Below the pieces are notes generated by a model. That model saw nothing but the letters and a program-made list of their open reading frames with translations. It made no database searches and was not told where the DNA came from. The translations under genes were made by a program, and so were the position numbers. Below are positions 7,874 through 15,632 of a DNA stretch of 28,992 nucleotides, piece by piece. How positions within the stretch are numbered: position 1 is the first letter of the stretch; each line of letters opens with the position of its first letter. Source of the DNA: a virus; IMG/VR virus record IMGVR_UViG_3300008267_000602, positions 1 through 28,992 of that record; one strand, 5' to 3'.

Positions 7874-8550
7874 TTCCTACTAAAGCATATATTTTAACTA
7901 TTGACAATCCTATCTCAAGAGAGTATGCTAAAACTTGTGCAGACTCGTGCGACGCAGTTGGGCTAGCATGGGAATATTTCGAAGGGTATACCAACATATC
8001 GATATACGATTCCTGGATCAGAACCGGAATAAACACTCCTACGCTAAAAGGCTTAGTTGGAGATTCACGTATTGATAATACACAGTGTTGCTCTGCAGGC
8101 CATGCAGCTATTTGGAAAAAGATATCTGAAGGAAATGAAGCTGCCATCGTTCTTGAGCATGATGCGATAATGTTACATAATCCAAACGTTGATATTCCTG
8201 ATGATAGAATTGTAGTACTTGGATATAAGACACCAGATCCTTCAAGGTATGATCACATCTCAGCTGGTCCCCCTCAGAGAGTTATCGAATTGGCAGCACA
8301 TGAGGGCGCTCACGCGTACGCACTTACACCAACTACTGCTAAAGCAATGGTTACCGAAATCGAAACACATGGAATTCTAGGTTGCATTGACAACGCATAC
8401 TTTATTAAGCATCAGCGTAGAACAAAGACACCTTTGGCTATCATGGACCCAACTCCAGCTATTGGATGGCTACGAGAGTCGACTCTTTGGAAAAAGTCAG
8501 CTACCGCAAACTATGATTTTATTCCATCGTTTTCGTGTCATTTTCGTTAA
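7870..8550 (+). CDS. Glycosyltransferase family 25-like
   Basis: A 226-residue protein starting at an ATGA overlap. The signature is CSAGHAAIWKKISEGNEAAI followed by VLEHDAIM, matching the SHxxxW...LEDDA block of LPS family 25 transferases, with EHD in the metal site. The GAHAYALTPTTAKAMV block near residue 155 corresponds to the conserved xAYxLSxxGA segment. It ends the glycan cassette; a late promoter follows three bases after the stop. Confidence 0.75.
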   Translation: MIPTKAYILTIDNPISREYAKTCADSCDAVGLAWEYFEGYTNISIYDSWIRTGINTPTLKGLVGDSRIDNTQCCSAGHAAIWKKISEGNEAAIVLEHDAIMLHNPNVDIPDDRIVVLGYKTPDPSRYDHISAGPPQRVIELAAHEGAHAYALTPTTAKAMVTEIETHGILGCIDNAYFIKHQRRTKTPLAIMDPTPAIGWLRESTLWKKSATANYDFIPSFSCHFR

Positions 8551-8552
8551 AC

Positions 8553-8560
8553 TATAAATA
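8553..8560 (+). promoter_or_regulatory. T4-type late promoter TATAAATA
   Basis: Exact octamer three bases after the GT25 stop and 66 bases before the start of the 1017-residue protein. The leader contains a weak CCTAA/TTAGG stem. Confidence 0.8.
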
Positions 8561-8618
8561 GCCCTAATAGAAGCTTGCGGTTAGGCTAAGGCAAACCCGT
8601 GATGTGAAGGAGAATCTT

Positions 8619-11600
8619 ATGGAAAAGAAGTCTAAAAAAGACGAGAAGCTTAACAAGAATGCTATCGAAGTAAACCCTACTCTCAAGGAAGCTTCATCCC
8701 GTAAAGTCGTTATATCTTGGGGAAGAATGAACCCTCCAACGATTGGCCACGAAAAGCTCGTGAAAAAGGTTCAAGATACTGCTCGTAAACTTGGCGCAAA
8801 AGCCGAAATTTACTTGAGCCAGTCACAAGACGCAAAAAAGAATCCACTCTCATATTCTGATAAAGTCATGATTGCCAAAGAAGCATTTGGCAGCACTATT
8901 CAGTCGTCACCAGCTAAAACCATTATTGATCTGATGAAACAGCTTCAGTCAAAGTATGATGAAGTTACTTTGGTTGTAGGCCAAGACCGTGTACAAGAGT
9001 TTGAGACTTTGTTAAATAAGTACAACGGTAAAGATTACACAATGAAATCGATTGCTGTAGTTTCTGCTGGAGAAAGAGATCCAGATGCTGATGGTGTCGA
9101 AGGTATGTCAGCCTCTAAGATGAGAGACGCCGCATCAAAAGGTGAAGAAGAAAAATTCAAGTCAGGTCTTCCTAAAAAGCTTCAATTGCATGCACAAGAC
9201 ATCTATGATATGGTTCGTGCGGGTATGAAGTTAACAGAAGATGTTCAGCTTGATGAGTATGTTCTTACATATGCTCAACGACGTCGCCGCGCACTTGTAA
9301 TGCGTAAGTATGAGCGTAAGATGGAAGCAGCACGTGAAAGACTTAAGAATCGTATTGCGTCGAATCAAAAGCTAGCAGTAAGAGCTCGTAAGAAAGCAAT
9401 TGAACTTATTCGCAAGCGAGTTGCAGGCGAACGTGGCGCAAACTACGCAGATCTTTCGCCTTCAGAAAAGATTATGATTGACCAGAAGGTTGAGAAGAGA
9501 AAAGGCGCAATTGCGAAGATTGCTGCTCGTCTTCTACCAAAGGTACGCAAAGCAGAACTTCAGCGAGTTGCTTCTTTACATCAGCAAAAAGAAGACATCG
9601 ATCAGATGTTTGAATCTTTCTTGAATGAAGACTATTACGCAGGTCTAAGTAAATCAACCGCAGCAAAACGCAAAGCACACTTTAATAAGCATGCAAAAAT
9701 GGATGATGATAATCCTGCTGCGTATAAACCGGCTCCAGGTGATGCTACTGCAAAAACAAAGCCTTCAGTACATACACGCCGTTATCATATGATGTATAAC
9801 GGAGATGGATCGCTCAAGTATGATCGTCGTTTCCGCGCATTCCGCCACATTGTTCGCCAAGAAGAAGTCACAGTAGAGAATGATGCAGATCTTCTTGAAA
9901 TGATTATGGTTGCAGAAGAAATCAACAACTCTATTAATCTTGACGAAGCAAAGGCAATGGAAGGTCTGAAGAAGAAAGCTGAGAAGTCAGGCATTTCTTA
10001 TGGTACTTTGAAAAAAGTATTTGACCGCGGAGTTGCTGCATGGAGAACTGGTCATCGTCCAGGCACTACTCCACAGCAATGGGGTTATGCCCGCGTAAAT
10101 TCTTACATTACCAAAGGTAAGGGAACTTACCATGGCGCAGATAAAGATCTTCGTGAAGAGAGTCTAAACGAAGGTGTTAACGACCCTTCGATCTTCAAAG
10201 CGGTATTTCTTGCAGGTGGTCCGGGATCAGGCAAGTCATTCATCGTTGGTAAGACCGCGTTAACAGCACTTGGTTTTAAAGTGATTAACTCTGATGATGT
10301 GTTCGAGCGTGCACTTGTGAAAGCAGGTCTTAAGACTACGCCTGAGGATATCTATTCAGAAAAAGGTCAAGAGATTCGTAGTGCAGCGAAAGCTATCACT
10401 GGAAAGAAAATGGACCTTGCTCTTGCTGGTCGTCTTGGCTTAGTTATTGATGGAACTGGTAAAGATTACGAAAAAATCGAGAAGCAAGCTTCAAAGCTCA
10501 AGAAGCTTGGGTACGAAATCGCGATGATCTTCGTCAACACCGACCTCGATACTGCTAAAGCTCGTAATGCCGCACGTAGCAGATCACTACCGGATACAGA
10601 AGTTGAGTCGATGTGGAACGGTGTTCAAAAGAACATTGGTAAGTTCCAGAACTTCTTTGGTACTAAGATGTTCGTAATCGATAACTCCGAAGGATCTAAC
10701 TTTGAAGGAGCTGTTACTTCTACTTACCGCAAGATCAGTGCATGGGCCAAAGTAACTCCTACGAATCCTGAAGCAAAGTCATGGATTGCTTCAGCGAGAA
10801 CAGTCAAAGAAGATAAGATGTCGGTAAAGCATCATCTTGGAATTGGTGTTCCGTTCAAGCATCAGTACAAAGATAATGTTAAGCACATCGATACTGATCT
10901 TGATGGTGATGTTGATGCAGATGACTTCAAATACTCAGCTCCAGACGAGACAATCGGCGATGATGCTGAGACGAAGAAGCTTCTCAAAAAATATTCTAAC
11001 GAGAAAAAGCACACGCGTAAGGGTGTAGCCTTTGAACAAGCTATTCCTACCCCAGTGATTCCGCCAGAATCAAACGATGGTGATGAAGATCATGCTGAAA
11101 AGCACATTGAAGCTGCTCTGAAACGTGCAAAGAAAATGAAACACTTTAGAGCTTATAATGAAGCTTATGGTGCTGGATTTGAAAATACTGATACTCTCGT
11201 TCAGAATTATAAAAATGCTACGCCAGGCGAAAAAGGATCGGTGAAGAAGCCAAAGATCACTGACGGTGTAAAGATCAATGAAGCATTTGAAGCTCTTGTA
11301 GAAGAACCAGATGTTGAGATCACTGCGTCAAAGATGAAAGACTTCGAAAAGTTCGTTGATCGCATGTTCGAGAAGTTCAAGATCGACTTCGAGTTCACTA
11401 AGCATTTTGGCGACCGTATGAATGACGATCGTAACTCACCAAAGATTAAGCTCAAAGAACTTGCAGATTTGATCAAAAAGATTTATGCTAAGAATGGTAA
11501 TCCGCTCAAAGGCAAAGCTGGTGCTGAGCTTGTGGTGAAAGATCTACAGTCAGACCTCAATATGCCGATCGTTGTTAAGTACGACGAGAAGAACGACGAG

Positions 11601-11672
11601 ATCGATATTGTAGCAAAGACTATTATGCGCAAGAAGAACTTCACAACGCCTAACCCAGTCGTCAAGTACTAA
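8619..11672 (+). CDS. Multidomain cytidylyltransferase-like / P-loop kinase protein, 1017 aa
   Basis: Start ATG 8619 follows AAGGAG with ideal spacing; a GTG at 8604 lies upstream of that site. Domains: basic leader 1-24; cytidylyltransferase (NMNAT-like) domain with GRMNPPTIGH at 35-44 and SASKMR at 164-169; Arg/Lys-rich helical domain about 213-330; YYAGLSKSTAAKR domain from about 338; DUF5824-like domain about 445-510 (GHRPGTTPQQWGYARVNS); P-loop kinase of zeta-toxin type with GGPGSGKS at 533-540 and an INSDD motif; EF-hand/dockerin-like calcium loop at 758-769; and a C-terminal domain with KHFGDR at 928-933. Each piece is known in phages; substrates are unknown. LxE or IxE tripeptides mark most borders, see findings. 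It may be a processed, head-packaged polyprotein. Confidence 0.8.
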   Translation: MEKKSKKDEKLNKNAIEVNPTLKEASSRKVVISWGRMNPPTIGHEKLVKKVQDTARKLGAKAEIYLSQSQDAKKNPLSYSDKVMIAKEAFGSTIQSSPAKTIIDLMKQLQSKYDEVTLVVGQDRVQEFETLLNKYNGKDYTMKSIAVVSAGERDPDADGVEGMSASKMRDAASKGEEEKFKSGLPKKLQLHAQDIYDMVRAGMKLTEDVQLDEYVLTYAQRRRRALVMRKYERKMEAARERLKNRIASNQKLAVRARKKAIELIRKRVAGERGANYADLSPSEKIMIDQKVEKRKGAIAKIAARLLPKVRKAELQRVASLHQQKEDIDQMFESFLNEDYYAGLSKSTAAKRKAHFNKHAKMDDDNPAAYKPAPGDATAKTKPSVHTRRYHMMYNGDGSLKYDRRFRAFRHIVRQEEVTVENDADLLEMIMVAEEINNSINLDEAKAMEGLKKKAEKSGISYGTLKKVFDRGVAAWRTGHRPGTTPQQWGYARVNSYITKGKGTYHGADKDLREESLNEGVNDPSIFKAVFLAGGPGSGKSFIVGKTALTALGFKVINSDDVFERALVKAGLKTTPEDIYSEKGQEIRSAAKAITGKKMDLALAGRLGLVIDGTGKDYEKIEKQASKLKKLGYEIAMIFVNTDLDTAKARNAARSRSLPDTEVESMWNGVQKNIGKFQNFFGTKMFVIDNSEGSNFEGAVTSTYRKISAWAKVTPTNPEAKSWIASARTVKEDKMSVKHHLGIGVPFKHQYKDNVKHIDTDLDGDVDADDFKYSAPDETIGDDAETKKLLKKYSNEKKHTRKGVAFEQAIPTPVIPPESNDGDEDHAEKHIEAALKRAKKMKHFRAYNEAYGAGFENTDTLVQNYKNATPGEKGSVKKPKITDGVKINEAFEALVEEPDVEITASKMKDFEKFVDRMFEKFKIDFEFTKHFGDRMNDDRNSPKIKLKELADLIKKIYAKNGNPLKGKAGAELVVKDLQSDLNMPIVVKYDEKNDEIDIVAKTIMRKKNFTTPNPVVKY

Positions 11673-11681
11673 GAGGAAACC

Positions 11682-11939
11682 ATGAAAACTTTTAAAGAAA
11701 TGCTAGCAGAAGCAAAAGAAGACGACGGCGAATACGGCCAAGAAGGTGGTATGGCTAAGTCCCAGTTAAGAATGATCATCTCATCTGCAAAGAGATTACA
11801 TTCTCTTCTTAGTGACGATGATGAACTTCCAGGGCATGTCATTGCAAACATCGTTCTTGCTACAGATTACATTACCGGTGCTGCTGACTATATGGAGTCA
11901 GAGATGGCTGACGAAGAAGATTTTGATTCAGACGAATAA
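11682..11939 (+). CDS. Conserved phage protein with capsid-targeting-like N terminus, 85 aa
   Basis: Starts after TAAGAGGAAACC. The core, KSQLRMIISSAKRLHSLLSD with DDELPGHVIANIVLATDYIT, is widely conserved in marine T4-like phages, function unknown. The first ten residues MKTFKEMLAE differ little from the T4 internal-protein targeting peptide MKTYQEFIAE, and an LxE cleavage site lies at 8-10. The remaining protein is acidic and helical. Confidence 0.8.
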   Translation: MKTFKEMLAEAKEDDGEYGQEGGMAKSQLRMIISSAKRLHSLLSDDDELPGHVIANIVLATDYITGAADYMESEMADEEDFDSDE

Positions 11940-11951
11940 GGATACTAACCA

Positions 11952-12362
11952 ATGAAATCATTTAAGTTATTCCTTGAACATCCAAATTGCGGTACACCTA
12001 ATTGCTGCAACGAATGCTCAACTGAAGTTGTAGAAGGTAATGGTCTTTGGGCCAATATCCACGCAAAGAGAAAGCGTGGAGAAAGTCCAGCGAAGCCCGG
12101 AGACAAAGATTATCCCTCAAAGGAAGCAATTAGAAGCGCTCAAGAAGAAGTTGATCTTGACGAAGCGGAATCTTGGGAAGCAGGATATAAGCGTCGTGTA
12201 GTTAAGACCACTTCTGCAGAACATAAAGAAAAGGGTATGAACTGGAGAATCAAGGGCAAGGAACGTCCTGAGATCTCGATCAAACTCTATAAAGAAAAGC
12301 CATCACAGGCTGAGTTCAACAAACAAATGAAGCGCGTTGCTGGTCACGAGTTCGGAGGATAA
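11952..12362 (+). CDS. Conserved phage protein, 136 aa, MKSFKLFLE N terminus
   Basis: Starts after ATAAGGATAC. A cysteine-rich stretch near the N terminus (CGTPNCCNEC) could bind a metal. It is followed by GLWANIHAKRKRGESPAKPG and DKDYPSKEAIRSAQ, a block common to many phages with unknown role. The start MKSFKLFLEH resembles a capsid-targeting peptide, though its glutamate is at position 9 rather than 10. An EEVDLDEAE linker near residue 70 holds an LDE tripeptide. It is transcribed with its neighbours, with only short gaps. Confidence 0.75.
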   Translation: MKSFKLFLEHPNCGTPNCCNECSTEVVEGNGLWANIHAKRKRGESPAKPGDKDYPSKEAIRSAQEEVDLDEAESWEAGYKRRVVKTTSAEHKEKGMNWRIKGKERPEISIKLYKEKPSQAEFNKQMKRVAGHEFGG

Positions 12363-12363
12363 G

Positions 12364-12888
12364 ATGAAAAGTTTTAAACAGTTTGTAGAATCTGAGATAT
12401 ATGAAAACATCGGTGGACTATTCAAAAATGCTTCTGAATGGGAAAGTTCGGCAAAAGCTCGTGGTCTAGTTGTTAAATCAATGACACACCCGTCTGGCGA
12501 AGCAACAAAGTACCAGATTGCTAAAGACAAGCAAGGTAACAATCGTGGACACTTTGATCACGGGACAAAATCAGGCCGCCTCAAAGAAGAAGCCGATCTC
12601 GATGAAGAGAAAGATCCACGTATCGAGAGAGCTGGTGTCCAAGGTTTCAATAAACCAAAGGCAACTCCAAGCCATCCAGAAAAAAGCCACATTGTTGTTG
12701 CAAAGAGTGGTGATCAAGTGAAGACGATTCGTTTCGGTGAGCAGGGTGCAGAAACTGCTGGCGCGCCGAAAGAAGGTGAGTCAGATCGTATGAAAGCAAA
12801 AAGAAAATCTTTCAAAGCGCGTCACGCAAAGAACATTGCAAAAGGTAAGATGTCTGCAGCGTATTGGGCTGACAAGGTAAAGTGGTAA
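12364..12888 (+). CDS. Conserved phage protein, 174 aa, MKSFKQFVES N terminus
   Basis: ATG 12364 follows GGAGGATAAG; the upstream extension is rejected because it would precede this site. Two conserved parts: ASEWESSAKARGLVVKSMTH in the first half, and the C-terminal FGEQGAETAG...KSFKARHAKNIAKGKMSAAY-WADKVKW block, which is widespread in marine phages and strongly basic. The halves are joined by an EEADLDEEKD linker with an LDE tripeptide, like the linker of the upstream gene. The basic C-terminal block suggests nucleic-acid contact; function unknown. Confidence 0.8.
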   Translation: MKSFKQFVESEIYENIGGLFKNASEWESSAKARGLVVKSMTHPSGEATKYQIAKDKQGNNRGHFDHGTKSGRLKEEADLDEEKDPRIERAGVQGFNKPKATPSHPEKSHIVVAKSGDQVKTIRFGEQGAETAGAPKEGESDRMKAKRKSFKARHAKNIAKGKMSAAYWADKVKW

Positions 12889-12913
12889 TGACTCATATCG
12901 AATATAATGAATG

Positions 12914-12921
12914 AATAAATA
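12914..12921 (+). promoter_or_regulatory. Possible late promoter AATAAATA
   Basis: One-base variant of the late octamer in the 64-base gap before the probable virion protein gene at 12953, which has a good AAGGAG ribosome site. Confidence 0.6.
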
Positions 12922-12952
12922 ATACCATTAGCCAACCATAAGGAGAATAACA

Positions 12953-13312
12953 ATGGCACTATGGGGTAAAACTGACGCTCGAGCATCAGCACCGAAATAT
13001 CTAATCGATGGCGCGAATACTGACATCGTTCCAACGGCAAACACTGCTCGCGACTATCCTGGTCTTCCAGATCAAGTCGATTTGAACAATGCTTTCTTTG
13101 TTGATACTACTGAAGCAACGATCGAATCTAACCGTGACGCTGGCCTTCGCACACCGGGTTGGAATCTTTTCACAACCTACACCGATGCGAATAGCAATAC
13201 ACGTCGTCGTGTTGAATCACTTGTTGTGATGAAAGTTTCTGCTTCTGACGCGGGTGACGCTGGTGTTTCTGGCAACACTTCGATTGAAGACGCTACCGTC
13301 GCTGATAGCTAA
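12953..13312 (+). CDS. Probable virion protein, 119 aa
   Basis: Start ATG after AAGGAGAATAACA. The protein (MALWGKTDARASAPKYL ... GLRTPGWNLFTTYTDANSN) belongs to a family I recognise in marine T4-like phages, where it is generally listed as a structural or hypothetical protein. It is rich in small and polar residues and acidic, has no signal or membrane segment, and ends in a low-complexity SDAGDAGVSGNTSIED tail. It forms its own unit, with a late promoter before and a strong hairpin after it, as expected for an abundant particle protein. Confidence 0.7.
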   Translation: MALWGKTDARASAPKYLIDGANTDIVPTANTARDYPGLPDQVDLNNAFFVDTTEATIESNRDAGLRTPGWNLFTTYTDANSNTRRRVESLVVMKVSASDAGDAGVSGNTSIEDATVADS

Positions 13313-13315
13313 TAT

Positions 13316-13337
13316 GAAGGGGGAGAAATCCCCCTTC
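13316..13337 (+). terminator. Hairpin terminator
   Basis: Perfect 8-bp stem GAAGGGGG/CCCCCTTC with a six-base AGAAAT loop, three bases after the stop. Only a weak T-containing tract follows (CACCTTTATT), so it may serve mainly as a transcript 3' end. Confidence 0.7.
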
Positions 13338-13360
13338 TCACCTTTATTAAGAGTGAATGA

Positions 13361-13735
13361 ATGATTTTGAACGATTCTAATTTTTTGTTATACGCAGCGA
13401 AAGCATACGATGTCAAGAAGTCATCGAGCTCAGAAGAGTTTTACGAAGACTTGAAACGGTTTCAGTATCTGAAGAGATTATTCAAGCGTTACGAAGAAGC
13501 AGATGATTTAAAAATAAGACTCATTCTAAACCATATCATTGTATTATATAATTGCTTTGGCGCAGAAACAACACACATGTTATTCTTTAAACTAAAAGAT
13601 TATCATGGTATGTTAAAACCATTCGTCTTATTTTTAAACTATCTGCCAGAAGTGGTAGAATACGAAGACATTAAATTAAAAACGGTGGATGTACCTCTCG
13701 ATCCACAAATAATATCAGAGTTGAGAAAGATATGA
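13361..13735 (+). CDS. Conserved T4-like phage protein, 124 aa
   Basis: Family recognised from marine T4-like phages, function unknown. Helical and aromatic: LLYAAKAYD, EEFYEDLKRFQYLKRLFKRY, IRLILNHIIVLYNCFG and LKPFVLFLNYLPE in order. It is coupled by ATGA to the next gene, with which it usually travels. It has no signal peptide, and the hydrophobic stretches look like packed helices rather than spans. Confidence 0.75.
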   Translation: MILNDSNFLLYAAKAYDVKKSSSSEEFYEDLKRFQYLKRLFKRYEEADDLKIRLILNHIIVLYNCFGAETTHMLFFKLKDYHGMLKPFVLFLNYLPEVVEYEDIKLKTVDVPLDPQIISELRKI

Positions 13736-14289
13736 TTGTAGATCTATTCCTCGTTTATCAGTTCATCAAGAGGTTAACCACACCTTTTGATCAATGGGAA
13801 GCATATAAACTTGGCATCATTGATGCTGAAGGCAACGAGCTAAAGAAAAGACAAGACTTCACAAAAGTTGCTGAAAGACAAGCATACGGGATCTATGACA
13901 GAATGATCTTAAAACTCAAGAAATTACTCGCAAAACTTCCAGCTGGTCAGACTAGATTAGCAACCTATGCTGCAGCGTTATGGCTCATCAAAGAGCATAA
14001 AGATATCGAAGATAACGGTGATACCCTTACTGAAGATGTAATTGAATCTAGATTAAACCATTATATTCATTATACTACAGAAGCGTATAGTGTCAACAAT
14101 AATTTTAAGATGATGTTTGAAGAAGCACCAGTGAATAGCGCAGGTTCTGGTAATATTGCTGGAATCGGTATAGGACCAGACGGTGAACCAGGTGTTTCGA
14201 AAAAGAGACAAAAGAAAATACAAAAAGATCAAACATCAGTGATCAAGAGATTTAGTACGTTTAGCAAACTTGAAGGAGATAAGAAATGA
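13732..14289 (+). CDS. Conserved T4-like phage protein, 185 aa
   Basis: Also a family shared by marine T4-like phages. LVYQFIKRLTTPFDQWEAYK opens the protein, then KLGIIDAEGNELKKR, a helical LKKLLAKLPAGQTRLATYAA segment, and a flexible NSAGSGNIAGIGIGPDGEPG tail that recurs across the family. Function unknown. The start is ATGA-coupled to the gene before, and the stop overlaps the endolysin start, so the lysis gene is translated from the same mRNA. Confidence 0.75.
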   Translation: MIVDLFLVYQFIKRLTTPFDQWEAYKLGIIDAEGNELKKRQDFTKVAERQAYGIYDRMILKLKKLLAKLPAGQTRLATYAAALWLIKEHKDIEDNGDTLTEDVIESRLNHYIHYTTEAYSVNNNFKMMFEEAPVNSAGSGNIAGIGIGPDGEPGVSKKRQKKIQKDQTSVIKRFSTFSKLEGDKK

Positions 14290-15167
14290 GTTTTGAATTT
14301 AAAGAAGAACATCTAGCAGCGATGATTCCAACAAACAAGAATGTTTCATCATGGTACAAAGCAATGATGGAAATCTTCCCAAAGTATGAAATCAATACAC
14401 CGAATCGTATCGCAGGGTTTGTTGCTCAGTGCGCCCACGAATCAAATAACTTCAATAATCTTGAAGAGAATTTGAACTACAAAGAAGAAACATTGCTTAA
14501 AGTGTTTGGCCGCTATTTTGGACCAGCACCAAAGCGTAATGCAAAAGAATATGCTCGTAATCCAGAGAAGATTGCTAACTATGTTTACATGGATGAGTTC
14601 CGTAGCTCAAAGATGGGTAACGTAAAAGAAGGTGACGGTTGGAGATTCCGTGGTCGTGGCTTGAAGCAACTCACTGGGCGCGAAAACTATACTAACTTTG
14701 GTAAGACCGTTAACATGACTGCAGAAGAGGCAGCCGAATATGTTGCAACCGAAAAGGGTGCAATCGAGTCAGCATGCTGGTTCTGGAATGCGAAGAAGCT
14801 GAATGCAATTGCTGATTCAGGCGACATCGTCAAAATGACTAAAATCATTAACGGTGGTGATATTGGTCTTGCCGATCGTCAAAAGCGCTGGGAAGGTGCT
14901 CTTGCCGTTCTCGGTGGAAAGGTCTCTGTTGCTCCGGTTAAGTCACAGATTACAGATTCGGTTACTCAATCTGCTGCTCCTGCCACTACTGTGAAGCGCG
15001 GATCACAAGGTGAAACTGTGAAGAAGCTTCAAGCTGCTCTTGGTCTTAAAGCTGATGGCGTGTTTGGTATCGGCACTGAAGCATCGCTTAAGTCATGGCA
15101 AGCAAAGAACGGTCTTGCCGCTGATGGCGTTGCTGGACCAAAAACACTTGCAAAGCTTCTAGGATAA
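14286..15167 (+). CDS. Endolysin: GH19 glycosidase with C-terminal peptidoglycan-binding domain
   Basis: A 293-residue lysis enzyme that cuts peptidoglycan sugars. The GH19 (chitinase-like) domain covers about residues 10-210, with catalytic Glu52 in AQCAHESNNF, a second glutamate at about 61 (LEENLNY), and the GWRFRGRGLKQLTGRENY and INGG segments that line the cleft. A proline/threonine linker leads to a PG_binding_1 repeat at about 237-293 (KRGSQGETVKKLQAALGL...DGVFG). There is no signal peptide, so it needs a holin. It is followed by spanin genes and an XhlA-like gene, making a full lysis cassette. Confidence 0.92.
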   Translation: MSFEFKEEHLAAMIPTNKNVSSWYKAMMEIFPKYEINTPNRIAGFVAQCAHESNNFNNLEENLNYKEETLLKVFGRYFGPAPKRNAKEYARNPEKIANYVYMDEFRSSKMGNVKEGDGWRFRGRGLKQLTGRENYTNFGKTVNMTAEEAAEYVATEKGAIESACWFWNAKKLNAIADSGDIVKMTKIINGGDIGLADRQKRWEGALAVLGGKVSVAPVKSQITDSVTQSAAPATTVKRGSQGETVKKLQAALGLKADGVFGIGTEASLKSWQAKNGLAADGVAGPKTLAKLLG

Positions 15168-15170
15168 ACA

Positions 15171-15632
15171 ATGCTCGGGATAAAAGGCTATCTCATAATG
15201 GGTGCGATTATGCTCACCATGGTTGGTGGGTTCTATTGGTATTATAAAGATAGCCAAGCTCGAATTGCCATTCTTTTAGAGAATAATGCAAAACTAGAGA
15301 TCGCGGTCAAAACCAACGAGGAGACGATCGCGACTCTTCAACAAAATTTTGCTGCAGCAAATGCTGAAATCACAAGAGTGAATGAGTCATTCGCTGCAGT
15401 AAGAGCACAAAATCGTGAATTGACCGATCGCCTGAGCGAACATGACCTGGCCTATCTTGCATCAAAGAAGCCAGGTTTAGTTCAAAGGGTGATTAACGGC
15501 GCGTCTGACAAAGCTGCGAGATGTTTCGAGCTTTTGAGCGGCGCAGCTTTAACTGATGCTGAAAGGAATGCTACTGATGGTAAATCATTTAACAGTGAGT
15601 GCCCTTGGCTTTTTAACACTCTTACTCGTTAG
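15171..15632 (+). CDS. Inner-membrane spanin (Rz-like), 153 aa
   Basis: An N-terminal membrane anchor (about 5-25, YLIMGAIMLTMVGGFYWYY) is followed by a long periplasmic coiled coil (about 28-95, ENNAKLEIAVKTNEETIATL and on) and a short C-terminal part with two cysteines. This is the shape of the Rz i-spanin that bridges the membranes in the last step of lysis. It starts three bases after the endolysin stop, and its 3' end overlaps the lipoprotein gene in another frame, the usual Rz/Rz1 arrangement. Confidence 0.8.
   Translation: MLGIKGYLIMGAIMLTMVGGFYWYYKDSQARIAILLENNAKLEIAVKTNEETIATLQQNFAAANAEITRVNESFAAVRAQNRELTDRLSEHDLAYLASKKPGLVQRVINGASDKAARCFELLSGAALTDAERNATDGKSFNSECPWLFNTLTR

Noticed and set aside
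7901-7930. TTGACA in the GT25 gene as an internal promoter
   Set aside because: It lacks the GTTGACAT context and a suitable -10 box, and lies at the start of a coding region.
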